Shown here: one piece after another, positions 1-9,668 of the stretch
Numbering within the stretch: the stretch's first letter is position 1
Layout: each line of letters starts with the position of its first letter
Origin: Enterococcus alcedinis
Lineage (GTDB): Bacteria > Bacillota > Bacilli > Lactobacillales > Enterococcaceae
NCBI RefSeq assembly: GCF_014635985.1
Contig: NZ_BMDT01000011.1
Coordinates: 1-64,000, forward strand
Direction of reading: 5' to 3'
Length of the DNA: 64,000 bases
Program-made: the position numbers and the translations under genes
Notes under the pieces: generated by a model
Database searches by the model: none
Seen by the model: the letters and a program-made list of their open reading frames with translations, nothing else
Told to the model about the DNA's origin: nothing

Positions 1-48
1 TGTTCAGTTTTCAAAGGTCTACGTTGTTGCTTCGTTAGCAACTCTTAT

Positions 49-77
49 ATCTTATCAGGTTAACAAGTCATTGTCAA
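49..77 (-). promoter_or_regulatory. rRNA-type promoter, proximal
   Basis: On the minus strand there is a -35 TTGACA (77-72), a 17-nt spacer and a -10 TAAGAT (54-49). The transcript would run left through positions 19-1, whose minus strand reads CCTTTGAAAACTGAACA, a sequence typical of the leader just upstream of 16S rRNA in Firmicutes. The rRNA genes themselves would lie outside the window, so the target is inferred. Confidence 0.75.
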
Positions 78-142
78 CACTTTTTAAAACTTTATTTTAA
101 GTTTATGATAAGAGTGTTTGCTGTAATGACAGCGACTTGAAC

Positions 143-172
143 ATCTTACCAAACAAACGTTATGTTTGTCAA
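143..172 (-). promoter_or_regulatory. rRNA-type promoter, middle
   Basis: The minus strand carries TTGACA (172-167), an 18-nt spacer and TAAGAT (148-143). Both hexamers are identical to those of the proximal promoter, and the direction is the same. Tandem strong promoters are usual upstream of rRNA operons. Confidence 0.6.
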
Positions 173-243
173 TCGTTTTTTTAAAAATAAATTTAAAAAG
201 TTTGTTGAGATAAATAACTGTTTTCGTAATCCCAATACATAAC

Positions 244-272
244 AATATACCAACTTTAAAGCGCCACGTCAA
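244..272 (-). promoter_or_regulatory. rRNA-type promoter, distal
   Basis: The minus strand carries TTGACG (272-267), a 17-nt spacer and TATATT (249-244). It is the most upstream of three aligned leftward promoters. The remainder of the 1-525 gap, up to croR, shows AT-rich DNA with no credible gene. Confidence 0.6.
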
Positions 273-525
273 CTAAAAAAAGGCTATTATATCAACGTTT
301 TGATTTAAACCCCTTCTATCACTAGCTTACAGTATTTTTACCCCTTCACATAACTTAAAAACGGATTATATCATTTATATCTGTCTAAACGTTCGCCTAA
401 AAACCATTAGCTATCGTTTAAACAACAAGTGATTTATCAATTTTCCTAAAGATTAGAGATTAATTTATCTATTTTTTGATTTTTTTGATAATATATAGAG
501 AGATAAACTACTAGGAGGGTACACC

Positions 526-1218
526 ATGAAAATTTTAGTTGCCGATGACGATAAAGAAATTGTTGAGTTACTAAGTATCTATCTTCAAAATGAAGGTTAT
601 GAACCTGTCAAAGTCTATGACGGTCAGGAGGCATTAAACGCTGTTCGATCAACCCCTGAATTGGGATTGCTTATTTTAGACATTATGATGCCTGAATTAG
701 ATGGAATGCAAGTCGTCAAAACTTTACGCAAAGAAGAGTCACAAATTCCAATCATTATGTTGACTGCTAAGACAACTGATATGGATAAAATTAAAGGATT
801 AGTAGCTGGAGCTGATGATTATGTTACAAAACCATTCAACCCATTGGAAGTTATGGCACGGGTCAAATCTTTATTGCGCCGAACAAAAATGTCCTCTGAC
901 CAAAATCAAACCGAAATCTTAGAAGTCGGTTCATTAATTATTAATCGTGATTCACACGAAGTCACAACGATTGATGGTGTTGCTATTCAATTAACCGCTC
1001 TTGAATTTGGCATTTTATACTTACTCGCTTCACATACTAATCGTGTCTTTAGTGCAGATGAGATTTTTGAGCGTGTTTGGAAACAAGAAAGTGTTGTTTC
1101 TGCTAAAACAGTAATGGTTCATGTGAGCCATTTACGCGATAAGATTGAAGAAGCAACTGGTGGGGAAAAAATCATTCAAACAGTTTGGGGAGTTGGATAC
1201 AAAATCGATGCCAAATAA
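526..1218 (+). CDS. croR: CroR-like OmpR-family response regulator
   Basis: This is a 230-residue response regulator with an N-terminal receiver domain (about 1-115) and a C-terminal winged-helix DNA-binding domain (about 130-228). The acidic pocket D7-D9, phospho-acceptor D52, T80 and K102 (in TKPF) are all present. The ATG follows a strong AGGAGG site. It overlaps its partner kinase by 11 nt and is followed by serS. That order and the sequence resemble CroR of Enterococcus faecalis, which with CroS controls the cell-wall stress response and intrinsic cephalosporin resistance. Assignment to CroR rather than another VanR-like regulator rests on resemblance and neighbourhood. Confidence 0.85.
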   Translation: MKILVADDDKEIVELLSIYLQNEGYEPVKVYDGQEALNAVRSTPELGLLILDIMMPELDGMQVVKTLRKEESQIPIIMLTAKTTDMDKIKGLVAGADDYVTKPFNPLEVMARVKSLLRRTKMSSDQNQTEILEVGSLIINRDSHEVTTIDGVAIQLTALEFGILYLLASHTNRVFSADEIFERVWKQESVVSAKTVMVHVSHLRDKIEEATGGEKIIQTVWGVGYKIDAK

Positions 1219-2389
1219 CAGCTTTGAAAATAAAAAACGAATTACACTTACCTCAAGAGAAATCAGTGAACTTTTCGCAGAGGCAATCGTTACAATTATT
1301 TTGCTACTATTAATTAACGTTTCAATCCTTGTCTTGTTTTCTTCTATTATAAACAATTCACCGTCGTTAAATGATGCCATCTTTGAATCACGCAATATTT
1401 TTGTTAAAAACTTTAACTCAACTATTTTTTTGAGCGGTAAAAATATCTTATTGCCTGTGTTTCTACTATTAGATGCCTTCATCCTCTCTTGGAGAATTAT
1501 TCGACGCTATCGGCAAATGCAATTACGACATATTATTTCTGAACTGCATTATATTGCTGAAGGAAATTATGATCATCGAATCCCTTTTGAACTCCGTGGA
1601 GATTTAAACCGAATTATCACGAGTATTAACGGACTAGTGGATAGTACAGTTGCTGCGATTGAAGAAGAACGGCGCATTGAACAATCGAAGGATGAATTGA
1701 TTACAAATGTCAGTCATGATATTCGAACACCACTTACTTCGATTATTGGTTATCTCGGTTTAATTGAAGATCGACAGTTCCATTCGAAAGAAGATTTATT
1801 GAAATATACCCATATTGCCTATATTAAAGCCAAACAGATGAAGTCCTTAGTGGAAGATCTCTTTGAATACACTAAAGTACGTCAACCAGATGCACCGATT
1901 AGTACAATAACCTTTGACATGGTCCAGCTCTTAGAACAATTAGCGATTGATTTTGAACTAGAAGCTTCTCGTAAAGATGTGGAGATTCAAATTCAATCAG
2001 AGGTCCCTCAAATTTTGATGACTGGTGATACAGATAAATTGGTGCGCGTTTTTAACAATTTAATTACCAATGCCCTGAAATATGGGAAAAACGCGACACT
2101 CATTGTAATTTCGATTGAAAAAATCGGAACGGAAGTCGTGATTGCTGTTAAAAATAACGGCAAGATGATTCCAAAACACTCGCTTGATGCACTTTTTAAT
2201 CGTTTCTATCGAGTAGAAGAGTCTCGTTCTCAAGAAACTGGTGGATCCGGTTTAGGTTTAGCGATTGCCCAAAGTATTATTGCCCTACACGGCGGCTATA
2301 TTTATGCGAAATCAAATCCTCAATGGACCTCTTTTATTATCCATTTACCACTTGGGGTCAAACAAGAGCGTAAAATTGCTGATAAATAG
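1208..2389 (+). CDS. croS: CroS-like sensor histidine kinase
   Basis: This is a 393-residue membrane histidine kinase. Two transmembrane segments (about 27-47 and 80-97) flank a very short extracellular loop, followed by a HAMP-like linker (100-152), a dimerisation domain with H170 in SHDIRTP and a HATPase domain with N-box NNLITNALKYG and G2 box GGSGLGLAIA. An in-frame TTG exists upstream at 1145. I chose the ATG at 1208 because it overlaps the croR stop by 11 nt, as in a coupled pair. The small extracellular domain suggests it senses membrane or envelope state rather than a large ligand. It is inferred to phosphorylate CroR. Confidence 0.83.
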   Translation: MPNNSFENKKRITLTSREISELFAEAIVTIILLLLINVSILVLFSSIINNSPSLNDAIFESRNIFVKNFNSTIFLSGKNILLPVFLLLDAFILSWRIIRRYRQMQLRHIISELHYIAEGNYDHRIPFELRGDLNRIITSINGLVDSTVAAIEEERRIEQSKDELITNVSHDIRTPLTSIIGYLGLIEDRQFHSKEDLLKYTHIAYIKAKQMKSLVEDLFEYTKVRQPDAPISTITFDMVQLLEQLAIDFELEASRKDVEIQIQSEVPQILMTGDTDKLVRVFNNLITNALKYGKNATLIVISIEKIGTEVVIAVKNNGKMIPKHSLDALFNRFYRVEESRSQETGGSGLGLAIAQSIIALHGGYIYAKSNPQWTSFIIHLPLGVKQERKIADK

Positions 2390-2418
2390 TTGACGAAAGA
2401 GTGCTTTTCCGCTATGCT
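2390..2418 (+). promoter_or_regulatory. serS promoter
   Basis: TTGACG (2390-2395), a 17-nt spacer and TATGCT (2413-2418) begin immediately after the croS stop codon. The promoter makes serS a separate transcript with a leader of about 265 nt. Confidence 0.7.
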
Positions 2419-2424
2419 AAAGCA

Positions 2425-2660
2425 AATTATATCTATTACGCAGAGAATCTAGTACATGTTTCTTCTATAGTAGAGAGCTGATGGTTGGTGAAAATCAGTA
2501 TAGTCAAACATGGAATCCAATTCTTCGATTGCTTCTTTTGAAAGAAAGACCTACTCTTTGGTTACAAGAGATACAAGGGCGACAGTTTGTCGAACTTGGG
2601 TGGTACCGCGAATAATCTATTTCGTCCCAAGCAATTAGCGTGGGATGGAATAGTTTTTTT
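2425..2660 (+). promoter_or_regulatory. Serine T-box riboswitch upstream of serS
   Basis: The leader has the T-box hallmarks in order. Stem I contains AGAGAGC and a GGTTGGTG distal loop (about 2472-2490). A candidate serine specifier codon TCC lies at 2516-2518. The conserved T-box sequence AACTTGGGTGGTACCGCG is at 2593-2610. A terminator helix pairs 2617-2629 with 2641-2653 and is followed by a run of seven T. Uncharged tRNA-Ser would favour antitermination and serS expression. The specifier position is read by eye and is less certain than the T-box itself. Confidence 0.93.
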
Positions 2661-2691
2661 ATTTTATTTACTATATATAGGAGGGTATAAC

Positions 2692-3966
2692 ATGTTAGAT
2701 ATGAAGATGATTCGTCAAAACTTTGATTTTGTCCAACAGAAATTACAGTCACGTGGTGTAAAGGCAGATGTTTTAGCGAAATTTGTTGAATTGGATGAAC
2801 AACGTCGTGCGTTACTTGTTCAAACGGAAGAACAAAAAAAATACCGTAACGATGTTTCTGGTGAAATCGCACAGTTAAAGCGTGAAAAATTAGATGCGAC
2901 AGAAAAAATTAATGAAATGAAAATGGTTGGCGAGAAGATCAAATCGATTGACCAACAAATTTTGGCAATTGACGAGCAACTAAAAGAAATTGCAACGACT
3001 TTACCAAATTTACCACATGATAGCGTACCACTAGGTGCCGATGAAGAGGATAACATTGAAGTCCGTCGTTGGAGCACACCAAAAACATTCGACTTTGAAC
3101 CAAAACCACATTGGGAAGTAGCCGAAGACTTAGGTATTTTAGACTTCGAACGTGGCGCAAAAGTTTCAGGCAGTCGTTTTGTTTTCTATAAAGGTGCCGG
3201 TGCACGCTTAGAACGTGCGCTTTACAACTTCATGCTTGACCAACACGTTGATGAACATGGCTACACAGAAATGCTAACGCCTTATACGGTTAATAGTCAG
3301 TCAATGTTTGGAACTGGTCAATTCCCGAAATTTAAAGAAGATGTCTTCCAATTGGCAGATAGCGATTTAACACTCATTCCAACGGCTGAAGTGCCATTAA
3401 CGAACTACCACAGTCAAGAAATTTTAGATGAGAAGGACTTACCTATTTACTTTACAGCACTAAGTCCAGCCTTTCGTTCAGAAGCAGGAAGTGCCGGTCG
3501 TGATACTCGTGGCTTAATTCGTTTACATCAATTCAACAAAGTAGAAATGGTTAAATTGAGCACAAGCGAAAATTCTTACGATGAATTAGAGAAAATGACC
3601 GCTGATGCTGAGAGCATTTTACAAAAACTCGATTTACCTTACCGTGTATTAACACTTTCAACAGGCGATATGGGATTCTCAGCTGCTAAAACGTATGATT
3701 TAGAAGTTTGGATTCCAGCACAAGATACTTACCGTGAAATCAGCTCTTGTTCAAACTGTGAAGATTTCCAAGCCCGTCGTGCAATGATTCGTTACCGTGA
3801 CGCGGATGGAAAAATTCACTATGCCCACACATTAAACGGTTCTGGTCTTGCAGTCGGCCGTACAGTTGCTGCAATTTTAGAAAATTATCAAAATGCAGAT
3901 GGCAGTATCACGATTCCTGAAGTGCTTGTTCCTTATATGGGTGGCATGACAAAAATCGAGAAATAA
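2692..3966 (+). CDS. serS: Seryl-tRNA synthetase
   Basis: This 424-residue class II synthetase charges tRNA-Ser. It has an N-terminal coiled-coil tRNA-binding arm (about 30-105) and a catalytic domain with motif 2 ([21 protein letters not shown]) and motif 3 ([15 protein letters not shown]). The reading frame is open further upstream, but the ATG at 2692 lies 7 nt after a GGAGG site just past the T-box terminator, so upstream starts would fall inside the riboswitch. Length matches the family. Expression is predicted to depend on tRNA-Ser charging. Confidence 0.97.
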   Translation: MLDMKMIRQNFDFVQQKLQSRGVKADVLAKFVELDEQRRALLVQTEEQKKYRNDVSGEIAQLKREKLDATEKINEMKMVGEKIKSIDQQILAIDEQLKEIATTLPNLPHDSVPLGADEEDNIEVRRWSTPKTFDFEPKPHWEVAEDLGILDFERGAKVSGSRFVFYKGAGARLERALYNFMLDQHVDEHGYTEMLTPYTVNSQSMFGTGQFPKFKEDVFQLADSDLTLIPTAEVPLTNYHSQEILDEKDLPIYFTALSPAFRSEAGSAGRDTRGLIRLHQFNKVEMVKLSTSENSYDELEKMTADAESILQKLDLPYRVLTLSTGDMGFSAAKTYDLEVWIPAQDTYREISSCSNCEDFQARRAMIRYRDADGKIHYAHTLNGSGLAVGRTVAAILENYQNADGSITIPEVLVPYMGGMTKIEK

Positions 3967-3984
3967 TTAAGCTCTTCTTTTTTG

Positions 3985-4021
3985 AAACTTCTTTCAGATT
4001 AAAAATGAAAGAAGTTTTTTT
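3985..4021 (+). terminator. Intrinsic terminator of serS
   Basis: An 11-bp perfect stem (3985-3995 with 4007-4017) is followed by a T-run and sits 18 nt after the serS stop. Confidence 0.85.
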
Positions 4022-4091
4022 GCTATTAATTGAGTTAATCACTTATAAATGTTAAGTTATTGACAACGAATTAAAAAATAGAGGTGTTAGA

Positions 4092-5555
4092 ATGAATGAT
4101 CAAGAACCAATTCAATTAAGAAGTGAACTTCGAGAACGACGAAAAAAAGAACAGAAACATTTTAAACTCTTAAAATGGGGGATTCCTCTTGTTTTACTAT
4201 CCGTTTTATTGATTGGGGGTTTTTCAATTAAACAATTTTTTGACCAACGAGCATTGGATGCTCAAATCAAAGTTGAAAAACAAATAATTATTGAAAATAG
4301 TCAAAAAGCTCAGAAACAAAGCGGTTTTGAAACGATTAAAAATGTAAAAGAACGACGTAATATTACACAAATCATTTATTCTCCGAAAGAAAAAGATACG
4401 TTCCCTATTGCTGATTTTTCTGAAAAAAGCAAAAAAATGATGGATGACATTATGAAAAAACAAAAAACGAAAGAACCAATCGTTTTAGTCGCCGGTTTGG
4501 GAACCACAAGCTACACCGAACACCTAGGTGCCTATCATATTCAAGTCGACACCTATCAATGGCAAATCAACAAGAATAATTTTGAAAAAATTGCAACAAA
4601 AACAGACTCTCCTCTCTATATCAATCAAAAGACGGGAAAGCCAGTTACTAGTAAAGAGTTAATTGCGGAAGATGCCAACTTATTAGGAATTCATCAAGTT
4701 ATCCAACAGCAAATTTTGGACGAAGCAGAAGATCCTAAAAAAATTATTGATGCTGTGTTAGACTTACCTGTACTCAACTGGGAGTCAAAAATAACCTATG
4801 CACCAGAAGAGCTAAAAATAACATTGCAAAAAAATGATACAGGTGTTTCAAAAATTTCTCTACCTTATCAAAAAATCCGACCTTTTATTCAGCAAAATTT
4901 AGTAAATCCGGCTGTTTTCACTGAGGATGTTCAAGCGCTGGATCCAAACAAAAAATATATTGCACTGACTTTTGATGATGGACCAAGTGCCGCAACCACT
5001 CCAAAAGTTCTTAAAGTACTTGCTGAGAAAAAGGTTAAATCGACCTTCTTCTTACTCGGTCAAAATGCAAAAGAATATCCTGAACTCGTCCAACAAATTC
5101 AAAAAGATGGACATGAAATTGCAAGCCACTCGTACTCACACCCGCAATTAACTGCGCTAACAGCGGACCAAGTCACGAAAGAAGTACGCGAAACAGATAA
5201 AGCAATTTTTAACGCGACTGGGATCTTACCTCGAACGTTTCGCCCACCTTATGGTGCCGTTAATCCTGAAGTCGCAAAAGCAATCGGCAAACCTGTGATT
5301 CAATGGGACATCGACTCTTTAGATTGGCAATCAAAAAATACTCACTCTGTCATCGAAGTTGTGAAACAAACGTCTCATCCTGGTGGTATTGTGTTAATGC
5401 ACGACATTCAGCAATCGACTGCCGATGGGATTGCAACGATTATTGATAATTTAAAGAGTCACGGTTATGAATTTTTGACAATTGAAGAAATGTTCCAATT
5501 AAATGAACGCCCACTATATCAATATTTTGGTTTGGAAAATTACCGCAAAATTTAA
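4092..5555 (+). CDS. Membrane-anchored polysaccharide deacetylase (PgdA-like)
   Basis: This 487-residue protein has a basic cytoplasmic N-terminus, one membrane anchor (about 25-50), a long extracellular region and a C-terminal NodB-type carbohydrate esterase 4 domain (about 285-475). The metal and catalytic motifs are intact: D295-D296 in TFDDGPS, H346 and H350 in SHSYSH, RPPYGA and LMHDI. It probably removes acetyl groups from cell-surface glycans, most plausibly peptidoglycan GlcNAc, which would confer lysozyme tolerance; the substrate is inferred from family. It lies alone on the plus strand between terminators. Confidence 0.85.
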   Translation: MNDQEPIQLRSELRERRKKEQKHFKLLKWGIPLVLLSVLLIGGFSIKQFFDQRALDAQIKVEKQIIIENSQKAQKQSGFETIKNVKERRNITQIIYSPKEKDTFPIADFSEKSKKMMDDIMKKQKTKEPIVLVAGLGTTSYTEHLGAYHIQVDTYQWQINKNNFEKIATKTDSPLYINQKTGKPVTSKELIAEDANLLGIHQVIQQQILDEAEDPKKIIDAVLDLPVLNWESKITYAPEELKITLQKNDTGVSKISLPYQKIRPFIQQNLVNPAVFTEDVQALDPNKKYIALTFDDGPSAATTPKVLKVLAEKKVKSTFFLLGQNAKEYPELVQQIQKDGHEIASHSYSHPQLTALTADQVTKEVRETDKAIFNATGILPRTFRPPYGAVNPEVAKAIGKPVIQWDIDSLDWQSKNTHSVIEVVKQTSHPGGIVLMHDIQQSTADGIATIIDNLKSHGYEFLTIEEMFQLNERPLYQYFGLENYRKI

Positions 5556-5718
5556 CTAAATGATAGCATCACGAACCGTAGGAACTACGGATATCACTTG
5601 GTTAGTAATAGTATTCACTTTGAGTAAAGAAGTATGCCCTATCCCTCGAAGCGTCCACTTAATTAATACTTTGAACTTACGAATCGCTTTTTAATAGCCG
5701 ATTCGTAAGTTTTTTTCT
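5556..5718 (+). ncRNA. Structured 3' region or small-RNA candidate ending in a terminator
   Basis: The 163 nt after the deacetylase stop contain a 6-bp hairpin (5576-5581 with 5585-5590) nested in a weaker TGATA/TATCA helix. They end in a perfect 13-bp terminator (5674-5686 with 5699-5711) with a T-run. The terminator is certain. Whether the preceding ~120 nt form a functional RNA or simply a long 3' UTR cannot be decided here. I do not recognise the sequence. Confidence 0.4.
5674..5718 (+). terminator. Intrinsic terminator
   Basis: A perfect 13-bp stem with AACTTACGAATCG as its left arm and a 12-nt loop is followed by seven T. It works on the plus strand only, because the other side lacks a T-run. 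Confidence 0.9.
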
Positions 5719-5721
5719 TAT

Positions 5722-5740
5722 CTATAGTTTTAAACTATAG
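5722..5740. promoter_or_regulatory. MET-box (MtaR/MetR-type operator)
   Basis: CTATAGTTT-T-AAACTATAG is a perfect inverted repeat with 9-bp arms. It matches the MET-box TATAGTTTNAAACTATA bound by LysR-type MtaR/MetR activators of methionine genes in streptococci. It sits 89 bp upstream of the MetE-C-like gene, a suitable position for an activator. Confidence 0.75.
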
Positions 5741-5828
5741 CTAGTAGTTATTAATATGTATAAGCTCTTTTCGATTTTATTTGATATGCTATTCCTATCA
5801 ATTTATTTCAGACATGGAGGCTATTTAT

Positions 5829-6977
5829 ATGACAGCAGAACGTTTTCAACTTGTAGGTTCTTTACTACGCCCAACTAACTTACTTGACTATAAGAATAAA
5901 ATCGAAGCACGGGATGACATTCAATACCCTTTCTACAATGATTTTACGGGGTATCAAGAAACGGAAACCAATGAGATTCAAAAAGTGATTGAAAAACAAA
6001 TCGACGCAAAGATCCCTGTCATTACAGACGGTGAATACTCTCGTTCGATGTGGCATCTTGATTTTGTTTGGGGTTTCGACGGAATTGAACGTTTTATTGC
6101 CGATAATGGGTACACCTTCCAAGATTTCGATGGTGGGGTTTATGAGACACGAAAAGATATTGGTATTCGTATTACAAAACCACTCTCTGGAAAAAATCAT
6201 CACTTTATTACGTTGTACAAGCAATTAAGAGAACAAGCCGGTGATCATCCTGCCAAAATTACGGTTTGGGGAGCAGCCCACGCCTTTACTGAACTTGCTG
6301 TCATGAATCAAATTTATGGCGAAGATCAAGTTTATCCGACACAAGAGGCTTTAAAAGAAGGCTTAATTCAAGCCTATAAAGAATTTTTAGTCGAATACAA
6401 AGCCGCTGGTGGTGAAATTATTCAATTTGATGACTGCTTATGGGAATTGTTTTCTGAGGACAATGAACAAAGTTTCTTCACTGCTGGCAACAATGGTTTA
6501 GAAGATTTAGCAGATGCCTTTATCGCAATCAACAACAATGTGGCCGATTATGCCCATGAATTAGGTTTAAAGGTTTGGACACACAACTGCCGTGGAAATT
6601 ATGAAAGTCGCCATGCCGCTGGTGGAAGTTACGAATCAATCGCTGAAAAATTCTTGCGTGATCAACGTTATGATCGCTTTTTCCTGGAATGGGACGATGA
6701 ACGTGCGGGCGAGCTTTCCGCACTTGAAGTATTAAAGGAGCGTCCAAATGTTGATGTTGTACTTGGATTACTTTCGAGTAAAACATCTCATCTAGATGAT
6801 GAAGAACGTGTTTATCAATTACTTGAAAAAGCCAGTGACATTTTACCAAAAGAACGATTATTCTTATCACACCAATGTGGCTTTGCTTCTTGTGATGGTG
6901 GAAATGAATTATCAATTGACCAACAATGGGCTAAGATTAACCAAGGACAAGCAATCGCAGAGAAATTCTGGAAATAA
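5829..6977 (+). CDS. yxjH: MetE C-terminal-like methionine synthase family protein (YxjG/YxjH type)
   Basis: This 382-residue protein corresponds to the catalytic half of cobalamin-independent methionine synthase. Candidate zinc ligands H252, C254, E287 and C350 are present (THNC, FLEWDD, HQCG), so it should bind and activate a thiol such as homocysteine. In Bacillus, YxjG/YxjH belong to the methionine regulon; the methyl donor used by these short proteins is not established. The frame is open back to 5781, but the ATG at 5829 has GGAGG 8 nt upstream. A MET-box precedes it and a strong bidirectional terminator follows. Confidence 0.85.
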   Translation: MTAERFQLVGSLLRPTNLLDYKNKIEARDDIQYPFYNDFTGYQETETNEIQKVIEKQIDAKIPVITDGEYSRSMWHLDFVWGFDGIERFIADNGYTFQDFDGGVYETRKDIGIRITKPLSGKNHHFITLYKQLREQAGDHPAKITVWGAAHAFTELAVMNQIYGEDQVYPTQEALKEGLIQAYKEFLVEYKAAGGEIIQFDDCLWELFSEDNEQSFFTAGNNGLEDLADAFIAINNNVADYAHELGLKVWTHNCRGNYESRHAAGGSYESIAEKFLRDQRYDRFFLEWDDERAGELSALEVLKERPNVDVVLGLLSSKTSHLDDEERVYQLLEKASDILPKERLFLSHQCGFASCDGGNELSIDQQWAKINQGQAIAEKFWK

Positions 6978-6980
6978 GAA

Positions 6981-7022
6981 AAAAGCATCCACCAAGACAA
7001 AGTATTCTTGGTGGATGCTTTT
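6981..7022. terminator. Bidirectional intrinsic terminator
   Basis: A 16-bp stem including GCATCCACCAAG and its complement (6981-6996 with 7007-7022) is flanked by A- and T-runs. It ends the yxjH-like gene on plus and the guaB transcript with its repeat tail on minus. Confidence 0.9.
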
Positions 7023-7064
7023 TTATGAATTATTTTTTGTGGTGTCGAGTAGACTGGAGCGGTG

Positions 7065-7117
7065 GAGCTAAGTTGGCTTAACTCTCATGCCTGAACGCTT
7101 AAAAAATAACCTCTTAG
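7065..7117 (-). repeat. Structured 124-bp repeat family, 5' half only (array R1, copy 2)
   Basis: On the minus strand, AAGAGGTTATTTTTTAAGCG followed by TTCAGGCATGAGAGTTAAGC matches the left half of the family seen at 13754 and 49562. The right half is missing, so the hairpin cannot form as in full copies. Confidence 0.65.
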
Positions 7118-7122
7118 TGAAA

Positions 7123-8706
<1,584 letters not shown>

Positions 8707-8735
8707 TCAAGTTTTGTTTTTTTGTATTGTTATTG

Positions 8736-8764
8736 AAAATAGCAAAAATCTAGTAGTCTGTCAA
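8736..8764 (-). promoter_or_regulatory. guaB promoter
   Basis: The minus strand reads TTGACA (8764-8759), a 17-nt spacer and TATTTT (8741-8736), about 45 nt upstream of the guaB start. Confidence 0.7.
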
Positions 8765-8832
8765 CTATCCTTTTCCAAATATTAAAAAACCCTCATTCTA
8801 TTCCTTCTTTTTCAGAGACAAAGACGAAGATT

Positions 8833-8880
8833 CAAAAAACAACCCGAACGATAGAACGAATATATATTTATTCGTTCGGT
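8833..8880. promoter_or_regulatory. Inverted CCGAAC pair: terminator and possible PurR boxes
   Basis: CCGAACGA (8844-8851) and TCGTTCGG (8872-8879) form an 8-bp inverted repeat. On the minus strand it is followed by GTTGTTTTTT, so it can terminate the DUF1129 transcript. CCGAAC within AT-rich flanks is also the PurBox core of Firmicute PurR, and the site lies upstream of guaB. Both readings fit. Confidence 0.5.
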
Positions 8881-8903
8881 TATCATCCGAGTTGCGCTAT
8901 TCT

Positions 8904-9611
8904 TTATTTTTTGGGTGCTTCGCCTCTAGGTAAAGCTAAACTTCCAACAATGTTGTATTTTTTCTTTAAGTAGTAACGGACACCAAAGGCTGCGGCACCA
9001 ATTACGAGTAAACCAGCTGGCGGTAAAATCACGTTAATCGCTGCTGGAATGAGTGCAGAGAAACCAATTAAGGTAATCCATGCTAAGAAGGCTCCAGCTA
9101 AAATTAAAATAATTTTCCACATTTTCAGGCGTTCGCTTTTATCTGCCCCTGGTTTTTCAAAGCGGTACACGTATTTATACATTAAGTAAAATACCCAACC
9201 ACCAATCCCAGCCATTAAGAAGAGCGTAATCACACCGTAAACTTGGACTGCGTCTTTCATAATTAAGCCCATTGAACCTAACATTAAGCCAAAGACGGCT
9301 AAAATTAGCAAGGCGTTATCAAGCCACATGAAGAATGGTGTTGTTTCTTTCTTTTCTTCTGGTTTATTTAAGATGGCATCGGTACGTTCTGAAACGGTCC
9401 CAAATAAGTGACGAGCCGTCTTTCCACTTTTTTGTTCTTGAACAAGTGTTGGTAAAATATCATGTAAAGCAACGGCCTTTTCTTCTTCAGACAAGTTCGC
9501 GGCATCTAATGATTTCTTTAAATCAAAAATATACTGTTGGTTTTTGTTCGTTAATTGTTTTTCTAATTCGCGGTTTTCTGAAACATAATTTCGAATTGTT
9601 TCTGTTTCCAT
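8904..9611 (-). CDS. DUF1129 family membrane protein
   Basis: This 235-residue protein has a soluble, charged N-terminal part (about 1-90, helical) followed by about four hydrophobic segments (roughly 95-118, 122-146, 165-190 and 192-212) and a short basic tail. It resembles the DUF1129 family of Lactobacillales, whose role is unknown. It lies downstream of ychF with a 57-nt gap, in the order seen near oriC in enterococci. No catalytic motif is visible. Confidence 0.75.
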   Translation of the reverse strand: METETIRNYVSENRELEKQLTNKNQQYIFDLKKSLDAANLSEEEKAVALHDILPTLVQEQKSGKTARHLFGTVSERTDAILNKPEEKKETTPFFMWLDNALLILAVFGLMLGSMGLIMKDAVQVYGVITLFLMAGIGGWVFYLMYKYVYRFEKPGADKSERLKMWKIILILAGAFLAWITLIGFSALIPAAINVILPPAGLLVIGAAAFGVRYYLKKKYNIVGSLALPRGEAPKK

Positions 9612-9668
9612 CTTGCGATAGTCCCCCTTTTTAAATGACGTCCCTTGATAATAAAATAAGGAACGGTT

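Noticed and set aside
84-272. 62-codon open frame on minus at the left edge
   Set aside because: It overlaps two rRNA-type promoters, is AT-biased, and has no ribosome binding site.
1145-1207. Upstream TTG start extending croS by 21 residues
   Set aside because: It would lie deep inside croR; the ATG at 1208 gives the usual short overlap.
5815-5829. GGAGGCTATTTATATG resembling the left end of the repeat family
   Set aside because: It is the ribosome binding site and start of the MetE-C-like gene; no right end or hairpin follows.
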